Shown: piece by piece, positions 1-8,888 of the stretch
Position numbering within the stretch: the first letter of the stretch is position 1
Layout: the number at the start of each line of letters is the position of its first letter
NCBI RefSeq assembly: GCF_005771565.1
Contig: NZ_VAWA01000001.1
Coordinates: forward strand, 247,276 to 311,275
Length of the DNA: 64,000 nucleotides
Direction: 5' to 3'
Origin: Nesterenkonia sphaerica
GTDB taxonomy: Bacteria > Actinomycetota > Actinomycetes > Actinomycetales > Micrococcaceae
Program-made: the position numbers and the translations under genes
The notes under the pieces: generated by a model
Told to the model about the DNA's origin: nothing
The model's input: the letters and a program-made list of their open reading frames with translations, nothing else
Databases searched by the model: none

Positions 1-1435
1 ACCTCCGCAGGAGGGCCGCTTCAAGAGGTCTCTGGGGTGGTTGGAAGTGCTGTTCATCGGGTTCGGAGCCATGATCGGCTTCGGGTGGGTGACGCTGACC
101 AGCGGCTGGCTCATCGGGGCAGGCACCATGGGCACGGTGGTGGCGTTCATCATCGGAGCGGCCATCATGGCGCTGGTGGGCCTGGTGTATGCCGAATTGG
201 TCTCGGCGATGCCCTTGGCCGGCGGTGAGCACAACTATCTGCTGCGCGGACTGGATCCGCGCCTGGCCTTCATCGGGTCATGGGGAATCGTCGGCGGATA
301 CATTGCTGTGGTTGCCTTTGAAGCGGTGGCCATCCCCCGCACCGTCGCGTACATCATCCCGCAGGTGAACTCGATTCCGCTGTGGACTGTCGCCGGTTTC
401 GAGGTCAACCTGATTTGGGCCCTGATTGGTGTGGTCACCGGTGTCCTGCTGATCGCTTTGAACATCATCGGCATCAAGCCCGCCAGCTTCTTCCAGACGT
501 CGGTGGTCATCTTCGTGGTCACCATGGCGCTCGCGCTTATTGCGCTGGCGCTGTTCAACGGTGAACCGCGCCATGCAGAACCGCTGTTCACCGGGGGCAG
601 TGCGGGCATCATCGCAGTCCTGGTAGTCGTGCCATTCCTGTTCGTCGGGTTCGACGTCATCCCGCAGTCAGCAGAAGAGGTGAAAGTCTCACCCCGGAAA
701 ATCGGGATGCTGGTGGTGCTCTCGGTGCTGATGGCAGGTGCCTTCTACATCGCCATCGTGCTCACCACCTCAGTGGCTCTGCCCGCCTCCGAGATGGGCG
801 ATTTTGATCTGGCCACCGCCGACGCGATGGGTGCCCTGGCCGGGAACACCTTCTGGAGCAACGTGGTGGTGGCCGGGGGTCTGGCGGGCCTGCTGACGTC
901 ATGGAACGCCTTCATCATTGGCGCCTCCAGGCTGATCTGGGCCATGGCGAACTCGGGAATGCTCCCGCAGTGGTTCGCCAAGCTGCACCCCAAGCACCGC
1001 ACACCGGTCAATGCGTTGCTCTTCATCGGCGGGATATCTGTGATTGCCCCGTTCTTCGGAGAGGTGATGATGGTGTGGCTGGTGGACTCCGGCTCACCGT
1101 CGATCGTGATCACCTACATCCTGGTGGCCGTGGTCTTCCTGGTCCTGCGCCGGCGCGAACCGCAGATGGCCCGGCCCATGCGGGTCGGAGGTCATTCCAG
1201 CAACCTCGGAGGTCTCGTGGTCGGGGTGCTGGCGCTGGTCCTCACGGCGGCGATGTTCCTGCTGTATCTGCCCGGGATGCCTGCGGGCCTGACAGTGGAG
1301 CCCTACATCATGTTCGGCGCGTGGTGGCTGCTGGGACTGGTCTTCTTGCTCCGGATTCCAGGGGGCATCAAGCCAGGGCCAGGGGCTGAACAGGCCTTGC
1401 TCACCAGGCTTGCCGCACGGCGTGCCCAGGACTGA
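1..1435 (+). CDS. APC-family amino acid/amine permease (5' end outside window)
   Basis: Polytopic permease of the amino acid-polyamine-organocation superfamily, importing an amino acid or amine across the cytoplasmic membrane; the substrate cannot be read from sequence. The frame is open to base 1. The residues before the first possible in-window start (TTG at 41) read FKRSLGWLEVLFIGFGAMIG, which is the usual start of helix 1 in this family, so the true start is upstream of the window. About 12 hydrophobic segments follow, ending in a short basic tail. It converges on the ABM-type gene with only 24 bases between the stops. It may supply substrate to the neighbouring oxidative genes, but that is inference. 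Confidence 0.85.
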   Translation, partial: PPQEGRFKRSLGWLEVLFIGFGAMIGFGWVTLTSGWLIGAGTMGTVVAFIIGAAIMALVGLVYAELVSAMPLAGGEHNYLLRGLDPRLAFIGSWGIVGGYIAVVAFEAVAIPRTVAYIIPQVNSIPLWTVAGFEVNLIWALIGVVTGVLLIALNIIGIKPASFFQTSVVIFVVTMALALIALALFNGEPRHAEPLFTGGSAGIIAVLVVVPFLFVGFDVIPQSAEEVKVSPRKIGMLVVLSVLMAGAFYIAIVLTTSVALPASEMGDFDLATADAMGALAGNTFWSNVVVAGGLAGLLTSWNAFIIGASRLIWAMANSGMLPQWFAKLHPKHRTPVNALLFIGGISVIAPFFGEVMMVWLVDSGSPSIVITYILVAVVFLVLRRREPQMARPMRVGGHSSNLGGLVVGVLALVLTAAMFLLYLPGMPAGLTVEPYIMFGAWWLLGLVFLLRIPGGIKPGPGAEQALLTRLAARRAQD

Positions 1436-1459
1436 CCGTCAGGGCGCGCGCAGGCTGAG

Positions 1460-1789
1460 CTAACGCACCTGCATCTCGCCCATCTCCTCCCACCCCTCGC
1501 CGTCTATCTGCCGGGAGATGATCTTCGGGGTGGAGGCCAGTGCTTGATGCATGGGCCCGCCCTCGGCGGTGGCATTCTTGAAGTGCTCTGAGTTCACGTG
1601 TGGTGCTGCGCCGTCGTCGTCGAAGGCTTCCACCAGCACATACTCGTGCGGGTTCTCCAGACTGCGGGACCACTCGAACCACTTATTTCCCGGCTCAGCC
1701 CGGGTCGCCTCGGTGAACTCGCGCGTAATCTCTGGCCACTGGTCGGCAAGTTCCGGCTTGACCTCGAATTTCACGACAATGAAAATCAT
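1460..1789 (-). CDS. ABM-domain (YgiN-like) putative quinol monooxygenase
   Basis: A 109-residue single-domain protein of the antibiotic biosynthesis monooxygenase fold. It opens with MIFIVVKFEVKPE, the first strand of this ferredoxin-like fold, and carries the family's FEWSRSLENPHEYVLVEAF strand and an HFKN segment. Small cofactor-free members oxidise quinols or act on reactive carbonyl intermediates. The start has a good ribosome site (GAGAGGAA shortly before ATG). A TTCTC-N7-GAGAA palindrome lies about 120 bases upstream, matching one in front of the IclR gene, so the regulator probably also controls this gene. The enzymatic substrate is unknown. Confidence 0.8.
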   Translation of the reverse strand: MIFIVVKFEVKPELADQWPEITREFTEATRAEPGNKWFEWSRSLENPHEYVLVEAFDDDGAAPHVNSEHFKNATAEGGPMHQALASTPKIISRQIDGEGWEEMGEMQVR

Positions 1790-1908
1790 GTTCTTCCTCT
1801 CTCATGTGTGCTGCCAGGCGGGTCAGGCGCTGCACGCTGAGCCGCCTCGCGCGGGAACAACCGGGTGTGAGCAAGTCTGACCGTATCCTGAGCGCTTTCC
1901 TAGTGGCC

Positions 1909-1925
1909 TTCTCACAAGATGAGAA
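1909..1925. promoter_or_regulatory. Candidate IclR operator 1 (TTCTC-N7-GAGAA)
   Basis: Perfect inverted repeat: TTCTC at 1909-1913 and GAGAA at 1921-1925, with one further pair inside (A1914/T1920). It lies just beyond the 3' end of the IclR gene and about 120 bases upstream of the ABM-type monooxygenase start. The same half-sites with the same 7-base spacing occur at 2730-2746. Assignment to the IclR protein is inference from position and repetition. Confidence 0.5.
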
Positions 1926-1932
1926 ACCTAGG

Positions 1933-2685
1933 TCAGCCCGCGCGCAGGAAACGGCTGCACCGCCCTGCATATTCACGCAATGCCGTCTCAATCTGGGACT
2001 CCCTCCCCAGTACTTTTGCCGTGGGCATGCTGACCGCCAGCGAGCCCACGCACATGCCGGTCCCATTCCGGACCGGCACCGCAGCGCAGGTGGTCCTGGG
2101 CAGAAACTCCTCATGCTCCCACGCGACACCACGTGTGGAGACCGTCTCCAAATGCGCGTGCAACAGCTCCTGGCGAGTCATGGTGTAGGGGGTGAGCATC
2201 GGCATGCCCCGGGCTTCCAGGTAGGAACTGCGCTGCTCCCGGGTCATGCCGGAAAGCAATATCTTGCCAAATGCGGTGGCATGGGCAGCCTCATGAAAAC
2301 CGAACCGGAGGGGGCGCAGCCGCGGGTGCTTGTCACAATCGGACAGGTACGTGAGAACAATGTCCGCCCCGCGGTACATAGCGAAATAGGACGCCGCCTG
2401 CAGCGTTCGGTGCAGTTCTGTGGTGGCTTGGCGGATAGGAGACGGCGCCAGCAGACGCTGCCGGAATGACAGGCCCAGGTCAAAGCACTTCGGTCCCAAC
2501 TCAAACCGTCCCTCGGCCTTCAGGTGGACCAGGTACTGATGCGCGGTGAGCTCATTCAGCAGCCGGTAGACACTCGGCAGAGGTATCTCAAGCTGGTGGG
2601 ACACCTCTCTGGCCGTGGCGCTGCCGGAGGCAGCGACGGACTCCAGCACGGCGAATGTCCTGCTGATCAACGACTGCCCAGGCAT
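1933..2685 (-). CDS. IclR-family transcriptional regulator
   Basis: A 250-residue regulator with an N-terminal winged helix (SATAREVSHQLEIPLPSVYR, about residues 20-45) and a C-terminal IclR effector domain, including the HATAFGKILLSGM segment and a C-terminal stretch resembling the family's effector pocket. The ATG at 2685 is preferred over the longer frame starting at 2721 because AGGAGG lies a few bases upstream and the residues after it begin the conserved SLISRTFAVLESV helix. It is divergent from the GMC oxidoreductase operon. Two matching palindromes flank the gene and are its likely binding sites. IclR proteins usually sense a small aromatic or organic acid; the ligand here is unknown. 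Confidence 0.92.
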   Translation of the reverse strand: MPGQSLISRTFAVLESVAASGSATAREVSHQLEIPLPSVYRLLNELTAHQYLVHLKAEGRFELGPKCFDLGLSFRQRLLAPSPIRQATTELHRTLQAASYFAMYRGADIVLTYLSDCDKHPRLRPLRFGFHEAAHATAFGKILLSGMTREQRSSYLEARGMPMLTPYTMTRQELLHAHLETVSTRGVAWEHEEFLPRTTCAAVPVRNGTGMCVGSLAVSMPTAKVLGRESQIETALREYAGRCSRFLRAG

Positions 2686-2727
2686 CAGGACCTCCTCGTG
2701 GCCTCTATTCCCCCACTGCACACACTA

Positions 2728-2748
2728 CGTTCTCACCGGACGAGAACG
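2728..2748. promoter_or_regulatory. Candidate IclR operator 2 (CGTTCTC-N7-GAGAACG)
   Basis: Perfect 7-base arms (2728-2734 and 2742-2748) around a 7-base centre, in the divergent region between the IclR gene (start 2685) and the GMC operon (start 2885). The core half-sites TTCTC and GAGAA and their spacing are identical to the site at 1909-1925. The position suits autoregulation plus control of the GMC operon. Confidence 0.55.
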
Positions 2749-2884
2749 CTGCTGTCTAAAAGTGTCGCAGATCACATAGCGTCAAGGCGTGGTCACTGAA
2801 TGACTGCGCGGCAGCCCCGGCATCGCCGGAGGCCATGGTGGCCGCAGGCCTGCCGACGAGGTTGAACTGCCCAAGGAGCGCCCC

Positions 2885-3466
2885 ATGGTCTTTCCCGCCA
2901 AGTACCCCTCACTCAACGCCACAGAGATGACAGACGAGGCCCGTCATGCACTCATCCGGGTGTTGCGTGTTGCCTTCCCCCACGCCGGTGTCCCGGACGG
3001 CCCCTATGAACGCACTGCGGACACCATCCTCACCGAAGCTCAGAACGAGACGTGGTTCCGAGTGGCCCTGACGCAGGGGCTGCTGTCCCTGAACCAGTTG
3101 GCCGACGGCGACTTCCGCGCCCTGGCTGATGAGGCTGCGTTGAAAGTGCTCCGTCGCGTGGAGGGCACTGAGTTCTTCGGCTTTGTGCGCCGTACTGCGG
3201 TGCTGAACCTCTACGACGATGCAGAAGTGTGGGAAGCCCTGGGCTATGAGGGGCCATCCTTCGACAAGGGAGGCTATCTCCACCGGGGCTTCAATGATCT
3301 CGACTGGCTTCCGGACCCCAGAATCGAATTCCCCGCAGGTGAAACCATGCCGGAGATGGCACCGGGCGCAACCGGTGCCCCGCGCCCTGCGGCCCAGGAC
3401 CACACACCGGACAGCACGAATCAGCCGGGCACCACCAGCTCGGATATGGAAGAGGTGAAGAAATAA
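2885..3466 (+). CDS. GMC oxidoreductase small subunit-like protein (gluconate 2-dehydrogenase subunit 3-like)
   Basis: A 193-residue protein directly upstream of, and overlapping by one base (TAATG), the GMC oxidoreductase gene. The conserved core ends in VWEALGYEGPS...GGYLHRGFNDLDWLP, a pattern I associate with small partner subunits of GMC-type membrane or periplasmic dehydrogenases. No clear signal peptide is visible. The last 45 residues are Pro/Thr/Asp-rich and probably disordered. The start is supported by AAGGAG six bases upstream of ATG. Likely role: chaperone or partner subunit of the flavoprotein encoded next. Family assignment is moderate and function is inferred from position. Confidence 0.65.
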   Translation: MVFPAKYPSLNATEMTDEARHALIRVLRVAFPHAGVPDGPYERTADTILTEAQNETWFRVALTQGLLSLNQLADGDFRALADEAALKVLRRVEGTEFFGFVRRTAVLNLYDDAEVWEALGYEGPSFDKGGYLHRGFNDLDWLPDPRIEFPAGETMPEMAPGATGAPRPAAQDHTPDSTNQPGTTSSDMEEVKK

Positions 3467-5076
3467 TGCCGTCGGCTGACCAGCACCGCTCGCCCGGTAT
3501 GAGCGTCACGCAGCACAGTATTGATCAGAACGACGACGCGGTGGTGATCATCGGGTCAGGGGCCGGGGGCGGCACCCTGGCCTATGAGCTCACCGCGCAG
3601 GGCATCCCTGTGGTGGTCCTTGAGGCGGGGCCCTACTTGACTCAGGACGACTACGTCAATGACGAGTGGGAAGCGTTCAACCAGATGGCCTGGCTCGATC
3701 CGCGCACCACCTCAGGTTCCTGGCGAATAGCACGTGACTTCCCCAACCTCCCGGCATGGGTTGTCAAGGCCGTCGGCGGCACACCCACCCACTGGTCCGG
3801 GGCCACCCCTAGGTTCAAGGAGCATGAGTTCAAGGTACGCAGTGTCTACGGACGGGTCGACGACGCCAACCTCCTGGACTGGCCGATTGGGCTCCAGGAC
3901 CTCGCCCCCTACTACGACCGCGCCGAGAAGGCGATGGGCTCCACCCACCTTCACGGGCGTCCGCCCCTACCGGCGAACAACAACTACAAAGTGTTCGCCA
4001 ACGGCGCCGAACGTGTCGGCTACAGGTTCTACGCCACCGGTCCCTATGCCACCAATGCCGAGGAATACGACGGTCGGCCAGCTTCCATCCAGGATGGGTT
4101 CAATTTCCAGGGCGACAAGAACCGCTCCAAGTGGTCCCCGCTGGTCCGTGAGATACCGCGGGCGGAGGCAACCGGGCTGTTGGATCTGCGCCCGGAGTCC
4201 CACGCTGTGCAGATCACGCACGACGCCCAGGGCAGGGCTGATGCCGTGCTCTACCTCGACAAGGAAGGGAACTTGCACCGCCAAGCGGCCAAAGTGGTCT
4301 GCCTGGCGGCGAACTCCATTGAAACCGCCCGGCTGCTGCTGCTGTCGGCGACGCCGAGGTTCCCTGATGGGCTGGCCAACTCCTCCGGGCAGGTCGGACG
4401 CAATTACATGCGTCACCTCACTGGCACCGTCTGGGGGCACTTCGATAAGCCGGTGCGCATGTACCGTGGGGAGACCATGGCAGGCATCATCGGTGACGAA
4501 TCGCTCCATGACCCTGACCGGGGCTTCGCCGGCGGTTACTACATGGAGACCATCTCGCTGGGGCCGGCGTTCATGGCGGCGTTTGTGGAGCCCGGCGCGT
4601 GGGGCCCGGACTTCGCCAGACTGCTTGATGCCTACGCCAAATCTGCGGGGATGTGGATAGTCGGGGAGGATATGCCTCAGGAGACCAACCGTGTCACCCT
4701 GAACACCACGGTCAAGGATGTCAATGGCCTGCCGGTGCCCAACGTGCACTACGACGATCACCCCAATGACGTGGCCATGCGTGAACATGCCTACACGGCA
4801 GGGGAGAAGGTCTACCAGGCTGTGGGTGCACAGTCGACCCACCGGACACCTCCCTATCCGGCCACCCACAACCTGGGCACCGCGCGGATGAGCGAACGGG
4901 CCGAGGACGGAGTGGTGGACCGTTGGGGCCGGGCCCATGATGTCCGGAACCTCTTCGTCTCGGACGGTTCGACCTTCACCAGCGGTGCTGCGGCAAACCC
5001 CACCCTGACGATTGTGGCCCTGGCCATCCGTCAAGCGGAGTACATCGCTGCAGAGCTCAAAGCCCAGCGGATCTGA
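3466..5076 (+). CDS. GMC-family FAD-dependent oxidoreductase
   Basis: A 536-residue glucose-methanol-choline oxidoreductase. An N-terminal Rossmann FAD site reads VVIIGSGAGGGTLAYEL (about residues 25-41), followed by VVVLEAGP. The GMC signature for FAD/substrate loops (VGGTPTHWSGATPRF) lies near residue 105, and the C-terminal block contains NLGTARM and the SDGSTFTSGAAANPTLT segment. These enzymes oxidise alcohols, sugars or sugar acids, passing electrons to a quinone or cytochrome when paired with a small subunit, as here. It is translationally coupled to the upstream small subunit and lies 14 bases ahead of an FAD/Fe-S dehydrogenase, so the three probably act in one oxidative route. Substrate unknown. 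Confidence 0.9.
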   Translation: MPSADQHRSPGMSVTQHSIDQNDDAVVIIGSGAGGGTLAYELTAQGIPVVVLEAGPYLTQDDYVNDEWEAFNQMAWLDPRTTSGSWRIARDFPNLPAWVVKAVGGTPTHWSGATPRFKEHEFKVRSVYGRVDDANLLDWPIGLQDLAPYYDRAEKAMGSTHLHGRPPLPANNNYKVFANGAERVGYRFYATGPYATNAEEYDGRPASIQDGFNFQGDKNRSKWSPLVREIPRAEATGLLDLRPESHAVQITHDAQGRADAVLYLDKEGNLHRQAAKVVCLAANSIETARLLLLSATPRFPDGLANSSGQVGRNYMRHLTGTVWGHFDKPVRMYRGETMAGIIGDESLHDPDRGFAGGYYMETISLGPAFMAAFVEPGAWGPDFARLLDAYAKSAGMWIVGEDMPQETNRVTLNTTVKDVNGLPVPNVHYDDHPNDVAMREHAYTAGEKVYQAVGAQSTHRTPPYPATHNLGTARMSERAEDGVVDRWGRAHDVRNLFVSDGSTFTSGAAANPTLTIVALAIRQAEYIAAELKAQRI

Positions 5077-5090
5077 GCGGGCAGTATGCC

Positions 5091-7979
5091 ATGAGCCGTT
5101 GGGCCGCCACTGCCTCCTCCACTGTGAAGGAGACTCCCGCCGACCTCGTCGAGACGCTGCGCAGCGCAGCCGGCGAGGTCGGCGTGCGGGCCAGCGACCG
5201 CTTAGCTGCGGCACACGATGCCTCGCACTATCTGCTCACACCGGAGGCGGTGGTGCGGCCCAGCTCCACAGCAGAGGTGGCCCAGCTTTTTGCGGCAGCC
5301 CGCCACACCGGACGTGCCGTGACCTTCCGCTCCGGGGGCACGAGCCTGTCTGGGCAGGCGGTGACGGATCAGCTGCTTGTGGATGTCCGCCGTCACTTCG
5401 CTTCGATCGAGGTCCTCGATGAGGGCGCGAAAGTCCGCTGCGGGCCGGGCGCGGTCCTGAGACAGGTGAATGCGCGTCTGCTGCGCTTCGGACGTCAACT
5501 GGGACCCGATCCGGCCAGTGAGATCGCCTGCACCATCGGCGGAGTAGTGGCCAATAACTCCTCAGGAATGGCCTGCGGGATCGAGACCAATACGTACCAG
5601 ACGTTGGACTCATCAGTGTTGGTCCTCGCCAGTGGAACGGTGGTCGACACCGCATCCCCTCTGGCAGATGCGCACCTGGCGGGCGATGAGCCAGCGCTGC
5701 ATGCAGGGCTGGCGGCACTGCGGGATCAGCTGCGCGCAGAGCCACAGTCGGTAGCGCGTATCCAGCAGCTGCACTCACTGAAGAACACTATGGGGTACGG
5801 GTTGAACTCCTTCCTGGACCACACGGAGCCGGTGCGGATACTGGAGCACCTGGTGGTCGGCAGCGAAGGCACTATTGCCTTCCTCGCCGAAGCCACCTAC
5901 CGCACTGTGCCCATCAAACCGCATGTGGCCACCGGGCTCCTCATCTACCCTGACCTGGACTCGGCGACTGCCAGCCTCCCGGAGCTGGTCAGCGCCAAGC
6001 TCGCCACCGTGGAGCTGATGGACGCCACGAGTCTGCGCGTCTCCCAAGAGGACCCGAAAGTCCCGGAAGTGCTCCGCAAGGTGACAGTGGACGAGCACTG
6101 TGCGCTGCTGGTGGAGTTCCGCGAGCCCGACGAACAGGCGCTGGCGGACCGGCTAGCATCAGCGGCCCCCCTCTGGAACAGGCTCCCACTGACGGTTCCG
6201 GCGCAGCTGACCACCGATCCGGATCAGCGAGCCGCGTTATGGAGGACCCGGAAGGGTCTCTTTACCGCAGTAGCAGGCAACAGGCCTCAGGGCACCACTG
6301 CCCTCCTGGAAGACATCGCCGTACCCGTGGAGCGTCTTGGGGAGACCTGTGAGGCGCTGACCGAGCTCTTTGCCGTTCACGGCTACCGGGATGCGGTGAT
6401 CTTCGGACACGCCAAAGACGGCAATATCCACTTCATGGTCACCGAATCCTTCAGTGAGGGCTCCACCGCAGGTGTGGAGCGCTACGCACAGTTCACTGAG
6501 GACATGGTGGAATGTGTGCTGGCCCGTGGGGGAACCCTGAAGGCCGAACACGGCACCGGACGTATTATGGCTCCCTTCGTGCGCCGCCAGGTCGGTGACG
6601 AGCTCTACGCAGTGATGCAGCAGGTCAAGGCGCTCGCCGATCCGGAGGGGATCCTCAACCCGGGGGTGCTTCTCACCGAGGACCCCCACGCCCACCTGAA
6701 GCACCTGAAGACCTCTCCGGTGGTGGAGGCTGAGGTCGACCGGTGCGTGGAATGCGGCTATTGCGAGCCGGTGTGCCCGAGCCGTCAGCTGACGCTGACC
6801 CCTCGGGAGCGTATTGTCCTGCGCCGTGAGATCGCCCGGGCAGAGCAGGCCGGAGACTCCGCCCTGGCTGCGACACTTCAGCGTGAGTACCAGTACGACG
6901 GCGTGGAGACCTGCGCAGTGGACGGTATGTGTGAAACAGCCTGCCCGGTGTTCATCAATACCGGGGAGCTGGTTCGCCGGCTGCGTGCCGAGGCCAAGCC
7001 GAGAGTTCAGCAGGGCGTGGGGAAAACGGTGGCGGCAGGATGGGATGCCGCGACTCGGGCCGGCGCGGTGGCGCTGACTGTGGCTGATCGCCTGCCCCCG
7101 GCGCTGCCGCGAACGGGTTCCCAGCTTGCCCGCCGTGTGCTGGGCGCGGAGGTCGTGCCGCGCTGGAGCGCTGACCTGCCCGCTGGGGGGCGTCGTCGTG
7201 AGATTGTCCGTGACGAGTCAGCACAGGTGGTCTGGTTCTCCAGCTGTACGCACACCATGTTCGGCGCAAGCCCCAGCGACGGTGAGGTTGGGGCGGCCGG
7301 AGTCTCCCAGGCGTTCCGGCGTCTCTGTGCTGCAGCGGGCCTGCGGGTGCGTACCCCGGAGTCGATGCCCGCACTGTGCTGCGGGACCCCCTGGAAGTCC
7401 AAGGGACTCAGCGCCGGTTATGAGCATATGAGACGGAAAGTGTACGCCGCTGTGTGGGACGCCTCAGAAGCGGGTCGGCTGCCTGTCGTCAGTGACGCCA
7501 GCTCGTGCACCGAGGGTCTCCGGGAACTCCTGGCCGGGTCAGATGAGAGCGGAGACTCCTTGGAGGTGGTTGACGCAGTAACTTTCGCGGCGCAGCGGAT
7601 CCTGCCAGAGGTGCGTGCCCGGGGACTCTTGTCCGCACCCCGGCTGCCCTCGGTGACGCTGCACCCCACGTGTTCCTCCACTCGACTGGGAATAAATTCA
7701 GCACTAATGACTGTGGCCGAAGCTGTGGCCCAGAAAGTGCACGTGCCGGTGGAGTGGGGCTGCTGTGCCTTCGCTGGTGACCGGGGGATGCTCCATCCGG
7801 AGCTGACAGCTTCAGCCACCCACGCTCAGGCCGCAGAGGTGCAGGCCGTCGGCTCCGCTGCGCATGCCTCGACCAACCGCACCTGCGAGATCGGAATGAC
7901 GCGTGCCACCGGTATGCCGTATCGGCATATTCTTGACCTGCTGAGCTCCGCGCTTGAGCCTGACGATGCGCAAGGGTGA
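5091..7979 (+). CDS. Fused FAD-linked oxidase / Fe-S oxidoreductase (D-lactate or D-2-hydroxyacid dehydrogenase type)
   Basis: A 962-residue multidomain flavoprotein. The N-terminal half is an FAD-binding PCMH domain (FRSGGTSLSGQA near residue 85) followed by an FAD-oxidase C-terminal domain containing FGHAKDGNIHFMV and KAEHGTGRIM. Next comes a ferredoxin-like module with two Cys clusters, CVECGYCEPVCP and CAVDGMCETACP, near residues 550 and 610. The C-terminal third carries CCG-type cysteine motifs (LCCGTPWKSKG and WGCCAFAGDRG). This architecture is shared with DLD-type D-lactate dehydrogenases and glycolate/D-2-hydroxyglutarate oxidising enzymes that feed the quinone pool. It follows the GMC gene by 14 bases, so it may oxidise a hydroxyacid formed in the same pathway. 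Confidence 0.88.
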   Translation: MSRWAATASSTVKETPADLVETLRSAAGEVGVRASDRLAAAHDASHYLLTPEAVVRPSSTAEVAQLFAAARHTGRAVTFRSGGTSLSGQAVTDQLLVDVRRHFASIEVLDEGAKVRCGPGAVLRQVNARLLRFGRQLGPDPASEIACTIGGVVANNSSGMACGIETNTYQTLDSSVLVLASGTVVDTASPLADAHLAGDEPALHAGLAALRDQLRAEPQSVARIQQLHSLKNTMGYGLNSFLDHTEPVRILEHLVVGSEGTIAFLAEATYRTVPIKPHVATGLLIYPDLDSATASLPELVSAKLATVELMDATSLRVSQEDPKVPEVLRKVTVDEHCALLVEFREPDEQALADRLASAAPLWNRLPLTVPAQLTTDPDQRAALWRTRKGLFTAVAGNRPQGTTALLEDIAVPVERLGETCEALTELFAVHGYRDAVIFGHAKDGNIHFMVTESFSEGSTAGVERYAQFTEDMVECVLARGGTLKAEHGTGRIMAPFVRRQVGDELYAVMQQVKALADPEGILNPGVLLTEDPHAHLKHLKTSPVVEAEVDRCVECGYCEPVCPSRQLTLTPRERIVLRREIARAEQAGDSALAATLQREYQYDGVETCAVDGMCETACPVFINTGELVRRLRAEAKPRVQQGVGKTVAAGWDAATRAGAVALTVADRLPPALPRTGSQLARRVLGAEVVPRWSADLPAGGRRREIVRDESAQVVWFSSCTHTMFGASPSDGEVGAAGVSQAFRRLCAAAGLRVRTPESMPALCCGTPWKSKGLSAGYEHMRRKVYAAVWDASEAGRLPVVSDASSCTEGLRELLAGSDESGDSLEVVDAVTFAAQRILPEVRARGLLSAPRLPSVTLHPTCSSTRLGINSALMTVAEAVAQKVHVPVEWGCCAFAGDRGMLHPELTASATHAQAAEVQAVGSAAHASTNRTCEIGMTRATGMPYRHILDLLSSALEPDDAQG

Positions 7980-7983
7980 AGGG

Positions 7984-8829
7984 GTGAATATCATCACCTT
8001 TGATGATGTCTCGTTAGCAGTCGAAGAGTTCGGGGACCGGGGCAACCCGCCGGTTGTGCTCATCGCTGGTGCCACGCAGTCGAAGGACTGGTGGCCACGG
8101 GAGCTCTGTGAGGCTCTCGCCGGAGAAGGGCTGTACGTCATCAGGTACGACCAACGGGACACAGGGGAGTCGACCACGAGCCCACCAGCTCGGCCAGACT
8201 ACACCGGTCGCGATTTGGCGACCGATCCGCTGCGGATACTCGATGCGCTTGGGCTCGAGTCGGCACACATGGTGGGCCTGTCGATGGGCGGCGGGATTGC
8301 ACAGTACCTCGGTGTCTATGCTGCTGCACGCGTGCGGACTCTCACGCTCATCGAGTCCTCACCAGCCGGAGGGGAGCCGGGGGACCTCCCTGCACCGGCG
8401 GCCTCGCTGGTCGCGGCGGAGAGTGCCCTTCCGGAGGTGGAGGACTGGACGGACACCTTAGCCGTGGTCGACTACCGCGTGGAGGCGGAACGTCCCTATG
8501 CAGGTTCGTTCGGCTTTGACGAGGAGCGTTTTCGCGCGATCGCCACGGAGGAAGCCCGGCGCAGTCGGAACATGGAATCCTCAATGAGGAACCACTTCCT
8601 GGTGGAGGCCACTGGTGAGACCGACCCCTCGTTGATCACGGCGCCCACACTTATCTTCCACAGCGACACTGACCCCCTGTTCCCGCTGCCGCACGGGGAG
8701 GCGCTCGCCCGGATGATCCCCGATTCCACTCTCGTGAGGCTCGACGGCATCGGTCACGAGGTCCCTCCGCCGCAGGTGTGGGACGTCGTCGTGCCCGCAC
8801 TCAGCGACCACGTGCGGAGGGCAGGGTGA
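7984..8829 (+). CDS. Alpha/beta-fold hydrolase
   Basis: A 281-residue single-domain alpha/beta hydrolase. The oxyanion-hole strand reads VVLIAGATQSKDWW, the nucleophile elbow is GLSMGG (Ser near residue 94), the acid is likely the Asp in HSDTDPLFPL, and the catalytic His is in GIGHEVPP. I chose the GTG at 7984 because AAGGG lies seven bases upstream; longer starts at 7954 or 7966 would overlap the preceding gene. It begins four bases after the Fe-S dehydrogenase stop and is probably the last gene of that operon. Substrate (ester, lactone or C-C bond) cannot be assigned. Confidence 0.85.
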   Translation: MNIITFDDVSLAVEEFGDRGNPPVVLIAGATQSKDWWPRELCEALAGEGLYVIRYDQRDTGESTTSPPARPDYTGRDLATDPLRILDALGLESAHMVGLSMGGGIAQYLGVYAAARVRTLTLIESSPAGGEPGDLPAPAASLVAAESALPEVEDWTDTLAVVDYRVEAERPYAGSFGFDEERFRAIATEEARRSRNMESSMRNHFLVEATGETDPSLITAPTLIFHSDTDPLFPLPHGEALARMIPDSTLVRLDGIGHEVPPPQVWDVVVPALSDHVRRAG

Positions 8830-8888
8830 TCGGGACAGGGCGCGCACACCACCTGGCTGGCGGCAACCCGGGCCGCCTACGGGTTCAC

